Shown here: one piece after another, positions 17,663-26,451 of the stretch | Layout of the letters: the number at the start of each line of letters is the position of its first letter | Position numbering within the stretch: the first letter of the stretch is position 1 | NCBI RefSeq assembly: GCF_000739015.1 | Contig: NZ_JPUG01000073.1 | Span: 1-64,000 of the forward strand | Direction of reading: 5' to 3' | DNA length: 64,000 nt | Source of the DNA: Microvirga sp. BSC39 | Lineage (GTDB): Bacteria; Pseudomonadota; Alphaproteobacteria; Rhizobiales; Beijerinckiaceae | Notes under the pieces: model-generated | Databases searched by the model: none | Seen by the model: only the letters and a program-made list of their open reading frames with translations | What the model was told of the DNA's origin: nothing | Position numbers and translations under genes: made by a program

Positions 17663-20600
17663 CTTGCCAGCTTGCCGGGATTCATCTCGCTGCCCTTGCC
17701 GATCTTGGTGAACACCGCATTGTCGAGCCAGATCGAGTCGTCCTTGACCGAAAAATCGGCGATCTTGTCGACATTGGTCTTTGAGTTCGCCTTCGTGTCG
17801 AAGACGAAGACGTCCTTGCCTTCGTTACCGGTGAGCACATCGTTGCCGAGACCGCCCCAGAGCCGGTCGTCGCCGACGCCGCCGCCCAGGTTGTCCCGCC
17901 CGGCGCCGCCCTTGATCACGTCGCTGGCGGACGAGCCTGTGGTGCGCTCCGGGTTCACGTCGTTCACCGTGATGGTGACGACGCGATCGTTCGAGAGCCC
18001 ACCGGCAGAAGCGCGGATGGTGAAGGTATAGGCCTTTGTCTGCTCGTAATCGAGAGCGACGCCGTTCTTCACCCGCAGCTCGCTGCCGACGATCTCGAAA
18101 GGCGCATCGCCTATGCCGACGAGCGAGTACGTGACGGCCTGGCCGTTCCCGTCCTGCGCGGCGAGCGTGCCGATCGTTGTCCCGTCTTTCGCCAGCTCGT
18201 CGACCTTGTCGTTCGACAACGTCGGCTGTGACGGCGGCCGGTCGGCGATCACGGCATTGACCCTGACCACCGTGCTTGTGCTCGGACCTGCATCCGCGAC
18301 TATGACCGTGAAGGCGGTTTCCTCGCCTTGGCCGACCGGCCCGCTCCGGGCTCTGGGGTCGAACTGAAGGCTTTTTAGAACCTGCGTGACATAAGGTGCA
18401 GAGCCTTCGATCATGTAGACGTCGGCCTGAGGATCGTAGCTGACACCGGCCTGCGGGATGAGCCTCCCCTTCTCCTTGTCGAACGACACCGTGACGGTGA
18501 GACGATCGCCGTCGGGGTCGTGCAGGACCATGCTGGCAAAGGGCGAGATCAATCCGGTATCGGCAACCCGCACCGTGTCGGTTGGCGTCCCGTCGATCGT
18601 GGGTGCCCGGTTTCCTACCCCTCCTGTCGGGAGCGCGATGTCCACCTGCACGTCATGGGTGCTTTGCGCGCCGCCCGCATCGGTGAGCGTCACCGCGATG
18701 TTGCGCTGCTTGGCGACGAAGCTGTCCGACGCCGTGTTCATGTAGGACAGGGCCCGCACGATGCTTGAGACCATGGCCTCCGTGGCGCCGGCCGAGAAGG
18801 CGATCAGGAGCCCGCCTGCGCCCGACCCGTCTCTTTGGAGTGTGCCGGCAAGCGTTCCGTTCACGAGGACCTGGCTTCCGGCAATCGTCACGCCGTCTTG
18901 TTCGATGAGGGTGAGACGGTCCTCGCCGGCCACCCGGTTCGTGATCTGCACCTCGAGGGACCGGAAGCGACCCAGGTCGTCCGTGACGCTGGCGACGGCA
19001 CCGGTGTCGAGCCGGGCCACGCCGCCGACCAGGGCCCTGGTCTGGTCGCCGTTGAAGCCCGCGATCTGCGGAAGAGCATTGATGTGCCGGCCGTTCCCGT
19101 CGACGACGACGTCCACGCCCTGGCTGAAGAGCTGGATCAGATCGTCCCGGCTAAAGGTGAGATTGTTCTCGAGCTGGACCGTGTCGCCGGAGCTCGCGCT
19201 GCCGTCGGTGAGGAGCGCGGTGGCGACGCTGCCGACCGTCACGTCGTAGTTGACGTAGTCCGACAGGAGGATCTTCTCGATCCCGGTGATCGTCTTGCCC
19301 AGCAGGCTGTAGTCGCCGCCGGTGAAGAGTTCCAGAACGTCGTTGCCGGCGGCACCGTTGATAGTTGCGAACTGCATGATCCGGCTCGCATCCGTCACGA
19401 TGCGATCGTTGCCGCCCGTTCCGATCAGGGCCTCGAAGCGGAGAAGTTCGCTGGGGAGCGTCAGGTCGATGGTTCCCGTCCAGGTCATCTGCAGGGTGTC
19501 GATGCCGCCGCCGCCGTCGAGGATGTCGCCCAGGGACAGGCCGTTCTGCTCAACCTGCAGGGTCTCATCTTCACCGGTGCCGGTCACGTATTCCGCAACA
19601 TCCGTCACTGCTTCCACGGCGACCGGGGTGAAGATCCGCTGGGCAATGCCGCTCCCTGGAAGTTCATCCTGGTTCACGTTCTGCCAGACAACGACCCAGC
19701 GCCCGTCCGGGAGGGTCACGACCTGTGGATGCGAATTGGCCGAACTGCCGAGCCAAGCGGGCACGACGGCGTCGGGACCGGATGTGTTGCCGTGGGCGTC
19801 GTAGCGGCGCTGGTGGACGTCGGCGCCGGACTGCCAGGTGATCACCCAGCTTCCATCGTCATGCACGGCAATGTGAGGATCTATCTGGGATCCCTTGGTC
19901 GTCGCATTGACGACCTCCGTCTCGCTCGCGCCATTCGCATCGTAGCGCTTGAGGAAGATATCGTTCGACCCATCGGCGCCGATGCCGTACCACACCACCA
20001 GCCATCCGCCGCCGGGCAAAGCCGCCACCTGCGGCTGTGTCTGCATGCCGCGGGCATTGGTCACCACCTCGACCTCCGACGCGGTTCCATTCGCATTGTA
20101 GCGACGCATGTGGATGTTGGCCGTCGGGTCGAACGGGTCCCCGTCGACCCAGGTGACCAGCCACCCACCATCCGCGAGAGTGACGACATCGGCGTAGCGC
20201 TGTGACCCAGCCGTATCGACATTCACCCGCTGATTGGCTGCCGCGATCAGGGGAGTTCCGTTGGCGCTGAAACGCTGCTGATAGACTCCGTAGCCCGCTC
20301 CGTCGGCGGCCTGCCAAGTCACGAGCCACTCGCCGTTGGCCAGGGCGGTCATTTCGATGTTTTCGGCTTCGTCCGCCGGGAAGCCCGGATTCACGACAAT
20401 CGGGTCGACCGACTGCGCCACCCCTTGAGCATTGTAGCGCTGCTGGTGAATCACGCCGCGGGCATCGGTGCTCATGTCGATCCAGCTGACCACCCAGCCG
20501 CCGTCGGAGAGGCCGGTGACCGACGCCCAGATCTGGTTGCCGTCGGTGGTCGTGTTGACGAGCCGGTCGGCCGCGACGCCGCCGGATTTGAACTGCGGCT

Positions 20601-20790
20601 CCCCGGCGGCATTGTAGCGCTGCATGTAGATGCCGGCCTCATTCGCATCGTAGCCGGTCCAGGTGACCACCCAACCGCCATCACTGCCGTCCGGGTTTCG
20701 AAGCCGGGCAATCGTCGGGTGGGACTGATTGTTTTTCGTCAGCGTGTTGACCTGCTGCTCGTCACCGCTGCGCATCACCGTAAATGCCAT
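17548..20790 (-). CDS. large RTX/cadherin-like protein with seven propeller-like repeats, C-terminus frameshifted
   Basis: A 1080-residue predicted secreted calcium-binding protein. Residues of about 15-390 contain seven repeats of roughly 50-60 aa. Each centres on a GGWVVTW-like strand followed by a QRYNAxG-like turn, which suggests a seven-bladed beta-propeller. Next comes a GTGGNDRI-type RTX-like region, then cadherin/VCBS-like domains (about 590-930), and RTX nonapeptides (GGAGRDNLGGGVGDDRL … GGLGNDVL) near 960-990. The last ~38 residues (from LARPCSG on) are out of frame; the proper tail lies at 17489-17662. There is no N-terminal signal, as expected for type I secretion. AGGGGGA precedes ATG 20790. 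No transporter genes are nearby. Confidence 0.85.
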   Translation of the reverse strand: MAFTVMRSGDEQQVNTLTKNNQSHPTIARLRNPDGSDGGWVVTWTGYDANEAGIYMQRYNAAGEPQFKSGGVAADRLVNTTTDGNQIWASVTGLSDGGWVVSWIDMSTDARGVIHQQRYNAQGVAQSVDPIVVNPGFPADEAENIEMTALANGEWLVTWQAADGAGYGVYQQRFSANGTPLIAAANQRVNVDTAGSQRYADVVTLADGGWLVTWVDGDPFDPTANIHMRRYNANGTASEVEVVTNARGMQTQPQVAALPGGGWLVVWYGIGADGSNDIFLKRYDANGASETEVVNATTKGSQIDPHIAVHDDGSWVITWQSGADVHQRRYDAHGNTSGPDAVVPAWLGSSANSHPQVVTLPDGRWVVVWQNVNQDELPGSGIAQRIFTPVAVEAVTDVAEYVTGTGEDETLQVEQNGLSLGDILDGGGGIDTLQMTWTGTIDLTLPSELLRFEALIGTGGNDRIVTDASRIMQFATINGAAGNDVLELFTGGDYSLLGKTITGIEKILLSDYVNYDVTVGSVATALLTDGSASSGDTVQLENNLTFSRDDLIQLFSQGVDVVVDGNGRHINALPQIAGFNGDQTRALVGGVARLDTGAVASVTDDLGRFRSLEVQITNRVAGEDRLTLIEQDGVTIAGSQVLVNGTLAGTLQRDGSGAGGLLIAFSAGATEAMVSSIVRALSYMNTASDSFVAKQRNIAVTLTDAGGAQSTHDVQVDIALPTGGVGNRAPTIDGTPTDTVRVADTGLISPFASMVLHDPDGDRLTVTVSFDKEKGRLIPQAGVSYDPQADVYMIEGSAPYVTQVLKSLQFDPRARSGPVGQGEETAFTVIVADAGPSTSTVVRVNAVIADRPPSQPTLSNDKVDELAKDGTTIGTLAAQDGNGQAVTYSLVGIGDAPFEIVGSELRVKNGVALDYEQTKAYTFTIRASAGGLSNDRVVTITVNDVNPERTTGSSASDVIKGGAGRDNLGGGVGDDRLWGGLGNDVLTGNEGKDVFVFDTKANSKTNVDKIADFSVKDDSIWLDNAVFTKIGKGSEMNPGKLARPCSGPARRRTMHPTGSSTTRTRVPCITIWTARAARRR

Positions 20791-21147
20791 GGTTCCCCCT
20801 GCTCAGAAGCCGCCTGCTTGCCTTGTTCGGAGCCCTTCCGGACGGCGCCGTCCGGCAGCTCTTCAGGCTACTTTACGGGATCTTTATAACGTATCAACAG
20901 CAGCTTTAGGAATATGTACGCCCCTTCCACGCTCGGGAGAAAATCGCAACAATAATACATTAGCAGGTGAGGCCAGCTTTTCTGTACAGAGAGAACGTGG
21001 CTGGTCTCGCCCCAAAGTCCGGATACGGACACACCAAGTTTTGACGATCAGAGACGCACGCAATGGCGCTGGAGGCTCGTCGAAACGCAACAGGGGAGTC
21101 AGACGGCTCCCCTGCTCAGGGAATGCGCAGACAGCAGCTCCCTCGCC
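20791..21147. other. intergenic region between the two RTX genes
   Basis: 357 bp without a convincing gene. It is noticeably richer in A+T than its surroundings near 20880-20970, which suits a promoter region for the downstream RTX gene. Its right part carries the terminator-like hairpin of the upstream RTX gene. The two RTX genes are therefore probably separate transcription units. No clear -35/-10 pair could be fixed. Confidence 0.5.
21084..21114 (-). terminator. possible terminator after RTX gene 1
   Basis: On the minus strand, CAGGGGAG / CTCCCCTG (8 bp, 8-nt loop, 21091-21114) is followed by TTGCGTT. It lies 33 bp after the stop of the RTX gene at 21148. The T-run is weak. Confidence 0.5.
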
Positions 21148-23133
21148 TCAGACCACGAAAAAGTCCTTGTGGGTCATCGCCAGCTTCTTGGAGAGCGTCG
21201 CGATCTCCACGGCGGCCTTGGAGCCCGAGCCGTCGACGTCGAAAGACAGCTTCCCGGTCTTCTTGCTGTAGATCAGGTAGTCATCCCCGTCCTTGGCCTT
21301 GTCGCCGATGACGAAGAAGGACTTCTTGAGCTGGGCGGGAGCCGTCTCGGAGCCTTTCTTGCCGAGCTTGGCGAAGATCTTGTTCTCCAGCCAGATCGAG
21401 TCGTCCGCCACGCTGAAATCGGCGACCTTGTCGAGATTGGTCTTCTTGTTCGGCTTGGAATCGAACACGAACACATCCTGCCCGCCGCCGCCGTTCAGAA
21501 CGTCCTTGCCCGCGCCGCCGTAAAGGGTGTCATTGCCTGTGTTTCCGACAAGGCTGTCGCTGCCCGCCAAGCCCTTGATGATGTCGCGGCCGGCTGTTCC
21601 CGCAAGAGCATCGGCTTTCGTCGTGCCGGTGATCACATCGACTTCGTCGGTGAGATGGACCATGAGGTCCATGGGGAGCGTGTTGTCCTCATCGGACACG
21701 ATCAACTTGACGACGCGATGAGACGCATTCTCGTAGTCGAGGCTCACGCCTTTGCGGACGACAACATCGTAATTGCCGTTTCCACGATCAACGACGTCGA
21801 ACAAAGCGTCGCTCTCGGGAGACAACATGCAGTCGACATAGTCACTATCGGAATCCGTTACCTTGAAACTGGCCACCACTATGTTGCCTCCGGCGCCCTC
21901 CTTCACGCTGATCGGAGGAGCATAAGCCACCTTCGGAGCATAGCTTCTAAATACTATTTCGAAGCTCTCTTCGAACGATTTGAACCCGTCGGTGACCGTC
22001 ACGGTGAAGCCGTGTTGCGCGTCATCCGTGTAATCCAAGGTAACGCCCTGCTTGACGAAGACACTGAACGTGCCGTTCGCGTTCTTCACGAGAGTGAACA
22101 GATCATCGCTCTCGCCAACAAGCTTGTAGCCAACGGCTTCTCCCTCTGGATCGTATCCTACGAGCGTGCCGACAAGAGTGCCGGCCGGCGTGTTCTTCTC
22201 GACTTCAACGAACTCGAAAGTAGCCTCCGGCTCCAGATTCTCGTTGATGTTGAGAAAGACCGTTTCCGTTGTTGTGTTGTTGTCACTGTCTGATACTTCA
22301 ATCACGAAGCTCTGAAAGGCAGCCCTGTCCGAACGCAGGGTGACGCCCTGCTTCACCACGACGTTCCAGGTGCCGTCATTGTTGTTGACGAGATCGAACC
22401 ACTGAGCGCTGGCTGCAGACAGTTTGTACGTTAGAACACTGCCCTCGGGATCTTCGGCACTGACCACAGCAACGATTGTCCCTCCCTTCGATCCATCGAG
22501 CACCTCCACTGGTTCGGCACTCACCTCCGGCGCTTCATTCACGGGCGTCACGGTGAGCGTGACCTGCTTCACATAGGAAAGGCCTTTGGTATCCGTGACT
22601 TTGACATAGACCGACATAGGCTGAACTGAGGCATCGCTGAGGTCGTGCTTGACGACAATCTCGTTGCCGAGAATCCCGAAATAGGGATGGTCGTATTCGG
22701 CTGTGCCGGCCTCATTCTCGACGATCGTGTAGGTGAGCAGGTCGCGCCGGTCGGGGTCCTGCCCCGCCAATGTGGCGACGGTCGCGCCGATAATCGCGTT
22801 GTCCCCGATGGTGCCCCCCGTCATCAAGATATCCGTCGGGGCTTCGTTCACGTTGGTGACGTCGATCGCCACCCTTGAGCCCTCCACCACCGTGTTATGG
22901 GTCCCGACCACCTGGATATCGAACTCGAACAGCTTCTGGGGGCCTTCGAAGTCGAAGCCGCCGGATTTCACGACAAGCTGGTTTCCATTGATGATCTCGA
23001 AGCGGTCGTGGTTCAGGGTGAACGTGAACGTCTCGCCGGCCGCAATGTCACCAGCAACGCTGAGAATGCCGACGAGACCGCCTTGCTGAGCATTTTCAGC
23101 AACCGTATTGGATGAAAGAACAAGCGTAGCCAT
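21148..23133 (-). CDS. RTX/cadherin-like secreted protein
   Basis: A 661-residue predicted type I secreted protein. Several cadherin-like repeats of about 100 residues (linkers such as TNVNEAPTDI and TPVNEAPEV, with DPEG calcium-site strings) cover residues of about 1-510. They are followed by RTX nonapeptides (GTAGRDIIKGLAGSDSLVGN … GGAGKDVLNGGGGQD) near 530-570. The conserved tail ends KDFFVV, intact here. It is related to the next RTX gene through the whole RTX plus tail region. ATG 23133 is preferred over a TTG four codons upstream; neither has a strong ribosome site. It may act in surface adhesion or biofilm, but no receptor or enzyme domain is visible. Confidence 0.85.
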   Translation of the reverse strand: MATLVLSSNTVAENAQQGGLVGILSVAGDIAAGETFTFTLNHDRFEIINGNQLVVKSGGFDFEGPQKLFEFDIQVVGTHNTVVEGSRVAIDVTNVNEAPTDILMTGGTIGDNAIIGATVATLAGQDPDRRDLLTYTIVENEAGTAEYDHPYFGILGNEIVVKHDLSDASVQPMSVYVKVTDTKGLSYVKQVTLTVTPVNEAPEVSAEPVEVLDGSKGGTIVAVVSAEDPEGSVLTYKLSAASAQWFDLVNNNDGTWNVVVKQGVTLRSDRAAFQSFVIEVSDSDNNTTTETVFLNINENLEPEATFEFVEVEKNTPAGTLVGTLVGYDPEGEAVGYKLVGESDDLFTLVKNANGTFSVFVKQGVTLDYTDDAQHGFTVTVTDGFKSFEESFEIVFRSYAPKVAYAPPISVKEGAGGNIVVASFKVTDSDSDYVDCMLSPESDALFDVVDRGNGNYDVVVRKGVSLDYENASHRVVKLIVSDEDNTLPMDLMVHLTDEVDVITGTTKADALAGTAGRDIIKGLAGSDSLVGNTGNDTLYGGAGKDVLNGGGGQDVFVFDSKPNKKTNLDKVADFSVADDSIWLENKIFAKLGKKGSETAPAQLKKSFFVIGDKAKDGDDYLIYSKKTGKLSFDVDGSGSKAAVEIATLSKKLAMTHKDFFVV

Positions 23134-23161
23134 AGACTGTCCCAAAGGTAAATTGTAATTT

Positions 23162-23189
23162 CGTTATGATGTGTCATGTACCGTTATGA
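23162..23189. promoter_or_regulatory. two 8-bp direct repeats upstream of RTX gene 1
   Basis: CGTTATGA occurs at 23162-23169 and again at 23182-23189, exactly 20 bp (about two helical turns) apart. The pair begins 29 bp upstream of the RTX start codon at 23133. Such phased boxes often bind a dimeric regulator. The overlapping GTCAT-N8-ATGAC inverted pair adds to this. Function is inferred only from position and spacing. Confidence 0.4.
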
Positions 23190-23390
23190 CGTTCAATGCG
23201 TCAAGAAATTTCCCTCTTTCGGGCCCGTTTGGCCAAGCATGAACAAGGCTGATCCAGTTGCGCTTCATGAAAGTCCCGGTCACCTCTTCTTGAACCTCTG
23301 TGCCCATTTGACCGCTGGTCATGCGGGTCGGCCGTGCTAGCTTTCTTACGGGGGCGTCTGCACATCCGGTGCAGCGGAGACTTGGTTGCC

Positions 23391-25988
23391 ATGAGCGAAG
23401 GCCCGAACCCGACATCTGGGCAGAGCCGCCTGAACCAGCGGTTCGGCCGGCTTGTGACTCATGCGCGCTGGTCGCTCTGGTGGGAGGAGGCCTGGCCCCG
23501 CCTCTGGCTGCCGCTCGCCATCGTCCTTTTGTTCCTCACCCTGTCCTGGCTCGGCCTCTGGCTCGATCTGCCCGTCCTGTGGCGGACGATCGGGCTCAGC
23601 CTGTTCACGGCGGCCTTCCTCCTGTCGCTTTGGCCCATCGTGCGCCTGAGGATGCCGAACCGGAGCCGAGCCCTCGACCGGCTCGACCGGGAGACCGGCC
23701 TCACCACCGGCCCGGCCCGGGCCCTCGACGACTCCCTTGCACTGGGCTCTGCCGATCCGGGCACCCGGGCGCTGTGGGCCCTTCATCGCAAGCGCGCGGA
23801 AGAGGCCGTCGGCCGGATGCGGGTGGGCCTGCCGCGGCCGGACATGCCCCGGCGCGACCGCTACGCCCTGAGGGCTGCGGGCCTGCTCGCCCTGGTGACC
23901 AGCGCCTTCGTGGCCGGTCCCGAGATCGGCTTGCGCCTTGCCGCGGCCTTCGACTGGCGGGATCCGCAAACGGCAACCGCCTCCTTCCGCATCGACGGCT
24001 GGATCGACCCGCCCCTCTACACCCGCACCCCGCCGCTGATGATCGATCTCGCCCGCGGGCAGAACTTGCGGGCGCCGGCCCATTCGACGGTGGTGATCCG
24101 CATTGCCGGCGAAGGCAGCGCGGAGGTCAAGCCGGGCAAGGGCCTCACCCCCCTGCCCTCGAAGGCCGGCCAGCGTGCTGACATGCGCGAGGAGCGCTAC
24201 ACCCTCGAAGGCTCCAGCGAGCTGACGGTCAGCACGGGCTTTGCCCAGAGCGTGACGCTGACCATCGAGGCCATTCCCGACCGGATGCCGGAGATCGCCT
24301 TCACCACCCCGCCGGAGGTGAATGCGCGTGGCACCTTCACCCTCTCCTACAAGGGCCGGGACGATTACGGCATTGCCGCCCTGGAGGGCGTCGTGGAGAA
24401 GGCCGACAACAGCCGGGGCCGGTCCCTCGTGCCGGCACCGCAGCTGACCCTGGCGCTCCCGAGCCACGAGGAGAATGCCCCGGACACCAAGTCGCCCGTC
24501 GACCTCACCAACCATGCCTGGGCCGGCGCGCCGGTGACGATCCGGCTCAAGGCCAAGGACGAGGCGGGACAGGAAGCCACAAGCGAAAAGATCACCTTTA
24601 CCCTGCCGCAACGCCCCTTCACCAACCCGCTCGCTAAGGCCCTGGTGGAGCAGCGGCGCAACCTCGTGCTTGCCCCCGACGACCGCAAGCGCGTGCAGGT
24701 GGCCCTCGATGCCCTGCTGATCGCGCCTGATCAGTACACCCCGCAATGGGGCGTGTTCATGGGGCTGCGCACGGGAACGGAGCGCCTGCGGGTCGCCAGG
24801 ACCGACCAGGATCTGCTCGATGTGGCCGACTGGCTCTGGACCATGGCATTGCAGATCGAGGATGGCGGGCTTTCCGACGCGGAGCGGGAGTTGCGCGCCG
24901 CCCAGGACCGCCTGAAGGAGGCCATGGAACGGGGCGCGACGGACGAGGAGATGCGCCGCCTGACCGAGGAGCTGCGCCAGGCCATGGACAAGTTCCTGCG
25001 GGAATTCGCCCAGCGCATGCAGCAGAACCAGCAGCAGTCGCAAAACCAGAACCAGCGCGCACCGGACCGGACAATCTCGCAGGACGATCTCAACCGCATG
25101 CTGCGCCAGATGGAGGAGGCCATGCGCCGCGGCGACGTGGCCGAGGCCCAGCGCCTGCTCGAGCAGTTGCGCAACATCCTCGAAAACCTGCAGACCGCCC
25201 AGCCCAACAGCCGCATGACCGACCCTCTCGGCCGCGAGATGAACCAGGCCATGCAGGACATGGAGGACATGGCGCGCGAGCAGCAGAACCTACGCGACGA
25301 GACTTTTCGCGATGGGCAGAACCGGCGCATGCAGCAGGGCGACCGCAACGGCCAGCGCCAGCAGGGTCAGCGGCAGCGCCAGCAAGGACAGCGCCAGCCC
25401 GGCCAGCAGGGCGAGCAAGGGGAGCAGGGCGAGGGCCAGGAGCAGGCCGAGGACGGCCAAGGCGCTCGGGACCAGGATCCCTTAGGCCTCAAGCAGCGGC
25501 AGCAGGCTCTGAGGGAAAGGCTGGAGGAGCTTCAGCGCCGCATGCAGGGCATGGGCATGCAGGGCGAGCAGGGGCTGGGCGAGGCCGAGCAGGCCATGCG
25601 CGATGCCGAGGGTGCTCTCGGTCAGGGTCAGGACGGCCCAGCCGTCGACGCTCAGGGCCGGGCTTTGGAGAGCCTCCGGCGCGGCATGCAGGGCATGGCC
25701 CAGCAGATGCAGCAGGGCGAGGGTGAAGGAAACGAGCAGGCCGGCGACCAGCCGGGCCAGGGCAATCCGCAGGGCAACCAGCAGGCGGGCCAGCGCGACA
25801 CCGATCCTCTGGGACGTCCGACACGGAACCGGGATTACTCCGACGGCCGCGTCGAGGTGCCCAGTGCCGGCGCGTCACCCGCACAGCGCGCCCAGCAGAT
25901 CCTGGAAGAGCTGCGACGCAAGCTGGGCGACCCCTCGCGGGCGCAGGAAGAACTCGAGTATTTCGAGCGACTGCTGCGCAGAAACTGA
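23391..25988 (+). CDS. TIGR02302 family membrane protein (DUF4175)
   Basis: An 865-residue inner-membrane protein of unknown function, conserved in alphaproteobacteria next to lysA. Two membrane helices lie at about residues 35-75 and a third near 165. A periplasmic beta-rich region follows (about 200-440). The C-terminal half is a very polar helical/coiled-coil stretch dominated by Gln, Arg, Glu and Gly (about 540-790), ending in EELEYFERLLRRN. ATG 23391 is preceded by GGAG; 19 codons upstream have no support. The RTX pair now separates it from lysA. Confidence 0.85.
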   Translation: MSEGPNPTSGQSRLNQRFGRLVTHARWSLWWEEAWPRLWLPLAIVLLFLTLSWLGLWLDLPVLWRTIGLSLFTAAFLLSLWPIVRLRMPNRSRALDRLDRETGLTTGPARALDDSLALGSADPGTRALWALHRKRAEEAVGRMRVGLPRPDMPRRDRYALRAAGLLALVTSAFVAGPEIGLRLAAAFDWRDPQTATASFRIDGWIDPPLYTRTPPLMIDLARGQNLRAPAHSTVVIRIAGEGSAEVKPGKGLTPLPSKAGQRADMREERYTLEGSSELTVSTGFAQSVTLTIEAIPDRMPEIAFTTPPEVNARGTFTLSYKGRDDYGIAALEGVVEKADNSRGRSLVPAPQLTLALPSHEENAPDTKSPVDLTNHAWAGAPVTIRLKAKDEAGQEATSEKITFTLPQRPFTNPLAKALVEQRRNLVLAPDDRKRVQVALDALLIAPDQYTPQWGVFMGLRTGTERLRVARTDQDLLDVADWLWTMALQIEDGGLSDAERELRAAQDRLKEAMERGATDEEMRRLTEELRQAMDKFLREFAQRMQQNQQQSQNQNQRAPDRTISQDDLNRMLRQMEEAMRRGDVAEAQRLLEQLRNILENLQTAQPNSRMTDPLGREMNQAMQDMEDMAREQQNLRDETFRDGQNRRMQQGDRNGQRQQGQRQRQQGQRQPGQQGEQGEQGEGQEQAEDGQGARDQDPLGLKQRQQALRERLEELQRRMQGMGMQGEQGLGEAEQAMRDAEGALGQGQDGPAVDAQGRALESLRRGMQGMAQQMQQGEGEGNEQAGDQPGQGNPQGNQQAGQRDTDPLGRPTRNRDYSDGRVEVPSAGASPAQRAQQILEELRRKLGDPSRAQEELEYFERLLRRN

Positions 25989-26063
25989 TGTCAGGGTAAA
26001 CGCAGCCCTTGTCTCTTCGATAGGTTCGGGCCACGGTCGCCCGGACCCTTTCATGGAATCACG

Positions 26064-26255
26064 ATGTCCGGTTTTGTCGATCTGCTTGTGCCGATAGCGG
26101 TTGTCGCTGTCGCTCTCGTCCTGCTTCTCGGCCTTTTCAACATGCTGCGCGGCGGCAATGCCAATCGGTCGCAGCATCTCATGCGCCTACGCGTGCTGCT
26201 GCAGTTCATTGCCATCATCGTCATCATGGGCGTGATCTGGTGGAGAGCCGCCTGA
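26064..26255 (+). CDS. twin transmembrane protein (HIG1-like)
   Basis: A 63-residue inner-membrane protein with two helices (about residues 6-25 and 45-60) joined by a basic loop with an NxNRSQHLMRLRVLLQ motif. This matches the small HIG1-domain or 'twin transmembrane' family found beside cobO in Rhizobiales. Mitochondrial HIG1 proteins help assemble respiratory supercomplexes; whether the bacterial ones do is unproven. It lies 75 bp after the TIGR02302 gene. Confidence 0.82.
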   Translation: MSGFVDLLVPIAVVAVALVLLLGLFNMLRGGNANRSQHLMRLRVLLQFIAIIVIMGVIWWRAA

Positions 26256-26357
26256 GTATTTCCCATGTGTAAGATCCCGCAATGCAAGTCGCCGGATTGT
26301 TCATAAGCGTGGACAACCGGCATCACCTGCCCGGTTAACTCTCCGGGCTTCTCCGTA

Positions 26358-26387
26358 TTGACACGTTTTCGCCACGGTTTGTATTAA
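26358..26387 (+). promoter_or_regulatory. sigma-70-type promoter before the PagL-like gene
   Basis: TTGACA (26358-26363) and TATTAA (26382-26387) are separated by 18 bp in the 196-bp gap before the PagL-like gene. The predicted start near 26394 would leave a 5' leader of about 58 nt. Confidence 0.55.
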
Positions 26388-26451
26388 GAGATCGTTAGCC
26401 ATAACGGCGTAGCCTGTTGGCCTTGATTTTTATTGAGTTATGGACCTTTTA

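Noticed and set aside
17548..23133. CRISPR array in the repetitive RTX region
   Set aside because: The repeats are protein-coding and degenerate at DNA level, with no constant repeat-spacer pattern.
23346..25043. 565-codon minus-strand open frame opposite the TIGR02302 gene
   Set aside because: It is a shadow of a conserved gene, with biased composition and no domain.
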